DNA of 64,000 bases, taken from positions 62,001 to 126,000 of the forward strand of contig DYBN01000054.1 in assembly GCA_019418605.1 (NCBI GenBank). The letters run 5' to 3'. The notes under the pieces are model-generated. The model worked only from the letters and a program-made list of their open reading frames with translations. It made no database searches and had not been told where the DNA came from. Positions 62,725-64,000 of this stretch are shown one piece after another (position 1 is the stretch's first letter; the number at the start of each line of letters is the position of its first letter). Source of the stretch: Sutterella sp. GTDB lineage: Bacteria; Pseudomonadota; Gammaproteobacteria; Burkholderiales; Burkholderiaceae_F. The translations under genes and the position numbers were made by a program.

Positions 62725-62960
62725 GGTCAAATAAACGCATGTCGCAAATGAAGGGTTTTTGGAGAAAAAAAAGCGAAATTTTCTGCAGAATTTGCGATGA
62801 TTTGATGCATGCAGGGAAATTTGTGCGGGATTGAAAATTCGACTTATTTCAAACGTGCATGCAGGGATCAGCAAGCTGCAGGGCGAACCGAATCCATTTC
62901 TTTCGTTTGAGTGGGTTTTATAAAAAAGTTTGATATATCAAACTATAAGGAATAAAGGCA
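62725..62960. other. parA upstream region with direct repeats and palindrome
   Basis: 236 AT-rich bases. Two exact 12-base direct repeats TGCATGCAGGGA at 62806-62817 and 62856-62867, 50 bases apart, and a 16-bp perfect palindrome GTTTGATATATCAAAC at 62928-62943 just before the parA ribosome site (ATAAGGAA). These look like an operator region for the parAB operon. Confidence 0.5.
62928..62943. promoter_or_regulatory. Perfect palindrome GTTTGATATATCAAAC before parA
   Basis: 16-bp perfect dyad 17 bases before the parA ATG, followed by TATAAGG. Its near-copy precedes mnmE at 56536-56551. Confidence 0.6.
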
Positions 62961-63758
62961 ATGGCTTATATTTTTTGCGTCGCCAATCAAAAAGGGGGCG
63001 TAGGAAAAACAACGACGGCGGTCAACACGGCGGCCGCCCTGGCGCGCAAGCGCCAGAAGGTTCTGCTCGTCGATCTTGATGCGCAGGGCAACGCCACGAT
63101 GGGCTCGGGCATTGAGAAAAACGACTGCGCTCTGACCGTCTATCAACTGCTGATCGGCGAGGCGACGTTTGACGACGTGGTGCAGAAAAGCCCCACGGGG
63201 GGCTACGACGTGGTGCCAGCCAACCGCGACTTGTCGGCGGCTGAGCTTGACTTGATGCAGCTTAAAAACCCCGACAAGCGCCTCAAAGGCGTGATCGACA
63301 AGGTGGCCGACCGCTACGACTTTATTCTGATCGACTGCCCCCCGTCGCTTTCGATGATCACGGTCAATGCGCTTTGTTGCGCAAAGGGCGTGATTATTCC
63401 GATGCAGTGCGAGTACTTTGCCTTGGAAGGTTTAAGCGACCTTGTCAACACCGTGCGCCGCGTGCGGCAAAACAAAAATCCCGACTTGACGATCATCGGG
63501 CTTTTGCGCGTGATGTTTGACGCGCGCATGACGCTGCAAAAGGAAGTGAGCCAGCAGCTCAAGGACAACTTCGGCGACCGCGTCTTTGATGCGGTGATCC
63601 CGCGCAACGTTCGTCTGGCCGAGGCACCGTCCTATGGCGAGCCCGGCATTGTCTACGACAAAACAAGCCGAGGAGCGAAAGCCTACCTTGCCTTCGGGCG
63701 CGAATTGATCAAGCGCATGAAGGATGCGCAGGGCGTTGAGAACACAACTGAGGAGTGA
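62961..63758 (+). CDS. parA: Chromosome partitioning ATPase ParA (Soj)
   Basis: 265 residues. The deviant Walker A is NQKGGVGKTTTAVN; DLDAQGNAT and IDCPPSLSMITVNAL follow, and the C-terminal RNVRLAEAPSYGEP is typical of chromosomal Soj-type ParA with a short N-terminus and no DNA-binding HTH. It forms ATP-bound dimers on the nucleoid and moves ParB-parS complexes. parB starts 6 bases after the stop. Confidence 0.95.
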   Translation: MAYIFCVANQKGGVGKTTTAVNTAAALARKRQKVLLVDLDAQGNATMGSGIEKNDCALTVYQLLIGEATFDDVVQKSPTGGYDVVPANRDLSAAELDLMQLKNPDKRLKGVIDKVADRYDFILIDCPPSLSMITVNALCCAKGVIIPMQCEYFALEGLSDLVNTVRRVRQNKNPDLTIIGLLRVMFDARMTLQKEVSQQLKDNFGDRVFDAVIPRNVRLAEAPSYGEPGIVYDKTSRGAKAYLAFGRELIKRMKDAQGVENTTEE

Positions 63759-63764
63759 TGAACC

Positions 63765-64000
63765 ATGGCGACGAAAAAAATGCGCGGACTCGGGCGGGGG
63801 CTTGACACCCTCCTGGGCGAAGATGTGGCAAAGACCAAAGCGGCTCCCGCCGAGACTGCCAAGGCCGCACCGGCTGCCGCAGCACCGGCCGAGAACGCAG
63901 TGGTCGAACTCGAGCTCACGCTTTTAAAGGCGGGCAAGTATCAGCCCCGCACGCTCATTGAGCAGGAAAAGTTAAGCGAACTTGCCGAGTCGATCAAGCA
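63765..64000 (+). CDS. parB: Chromosome partitioning protein ParB, 3'-truncated by window edge
   Basis: 78 residues visible. The N-terminal MATKKMRGLGRGLDTLLGED is the ParA-interacting region of chromosomal ParB (the K-x-R-GLGRGLxxLLG motif). A short Ala/Pro/Lys linker follows, then LLKAGKYQPRTLIEQEKLSELAESIK, the start of the CTPase domain. AGGAG lies 9 bases before the ATG. The CTP-binding, HTH and dimer regions lie beyond the window. It should bind the five parS sites listed above. Confidence 0.93.
   Translation, partial: MATKKMRGLGRGLDTLLGEDVAKTKAAPAETAKAAPAAAAPAENAVVELELTLLKAGKYQPRTLIEQEKLSELAESIK

Overview
The window is one contiguous, gene-dense, GC-rich (by eye 60-65%) piece of a bacterial chromosome near the replication origin. 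The right end carries the origin-proximal set dnaA-dnaN-gyrB (minus strand) and rpmH-rnpA-yidD-yidC-mnmE-mnmG-rsmG-parA-parB (plus strand). That layout, betaproteobacterial-looking proteins (RlpA, DolP, a DUF3683 FAD/Fe-S fusion, GltBD) and a menaquinone gene (menA) suggest a Burkholderiales member of the Sutterellaceae type (Sutterella/Parasutterella-like). The family is inferred from protein resemblance only. No rRNA, tRNA or CRISPR array was seen.

Layout. 1-4.4 kb: 3'-part of a YecA/UPF0149 gene, an AmpG-like permease, an RsuA-type pseudouridine synthase, exonuclease III and pyrE. 4.5-8.4 kb: a DUF805 membrane protein, then gatC-gatA-gatB (Glu-tRNA/Asp-tRNA amidotransferase) read leftward. 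8.7-11.9 kb: rlpA lipoprotein, an M20 dipeptidase and an 85-residue orphan. 12-17.5 kb: a visibly AT-rich single-gene island coding an 1823-residue DUF4011/superfamily-1 helicase/Vsr-like nuclease, a probable phage-defence protein. 17.7-22.2 kb: ilvA, then a MerR regulator with a near-ideal MerR-type operator-promoter facing a metallo-hydrolase and an MFS transporter. 22.3-33.5 kb: gltBD, a 1326-residue GlcD-GlcF-type fusion, and a HIT protein. 33.8-43.2 kb: birA/coaX/SPOR cluster (minus), an alpha/beta hydrolase, a PBP5-like protein that has lost all three catalytic motifs, DUF493, lipB-menA-lipA, a DolP-like lipoprotein and a Crp-like regulator. 43.2-43.6 kb: a DnaA-box cluster beside an AT-rich stretch. 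43.8-52.5 kb (minus): an old-yellow-enzyme/FAD fusion lacking expected cofactor and catalytic residues, a 5'-nucleotidase, gyrB, dnaN, dnaA. 53.2-64 kb (plus): rpmH to parB, interrupted by a minus-strand transposase set among five parS sites.

How the parts fit: the right third is the chromosome replication and segregation centre (DnaA, clamp, gyrase, ParAB, parS) plus membrane-insertion and tRNA-modification genes that usually travel with it. The middle holds nitrogen assimilation (GltBD), 2-hydroxyacid oxidation, lipoate and menaquinone synthesis and cell-envelope functions. The accessory content is small but informative: the helicase-nuclease island, the MerR-controlled hydrolase/efflux pair, the transposase, and two proteins of enzyme families whose active sites are missing.
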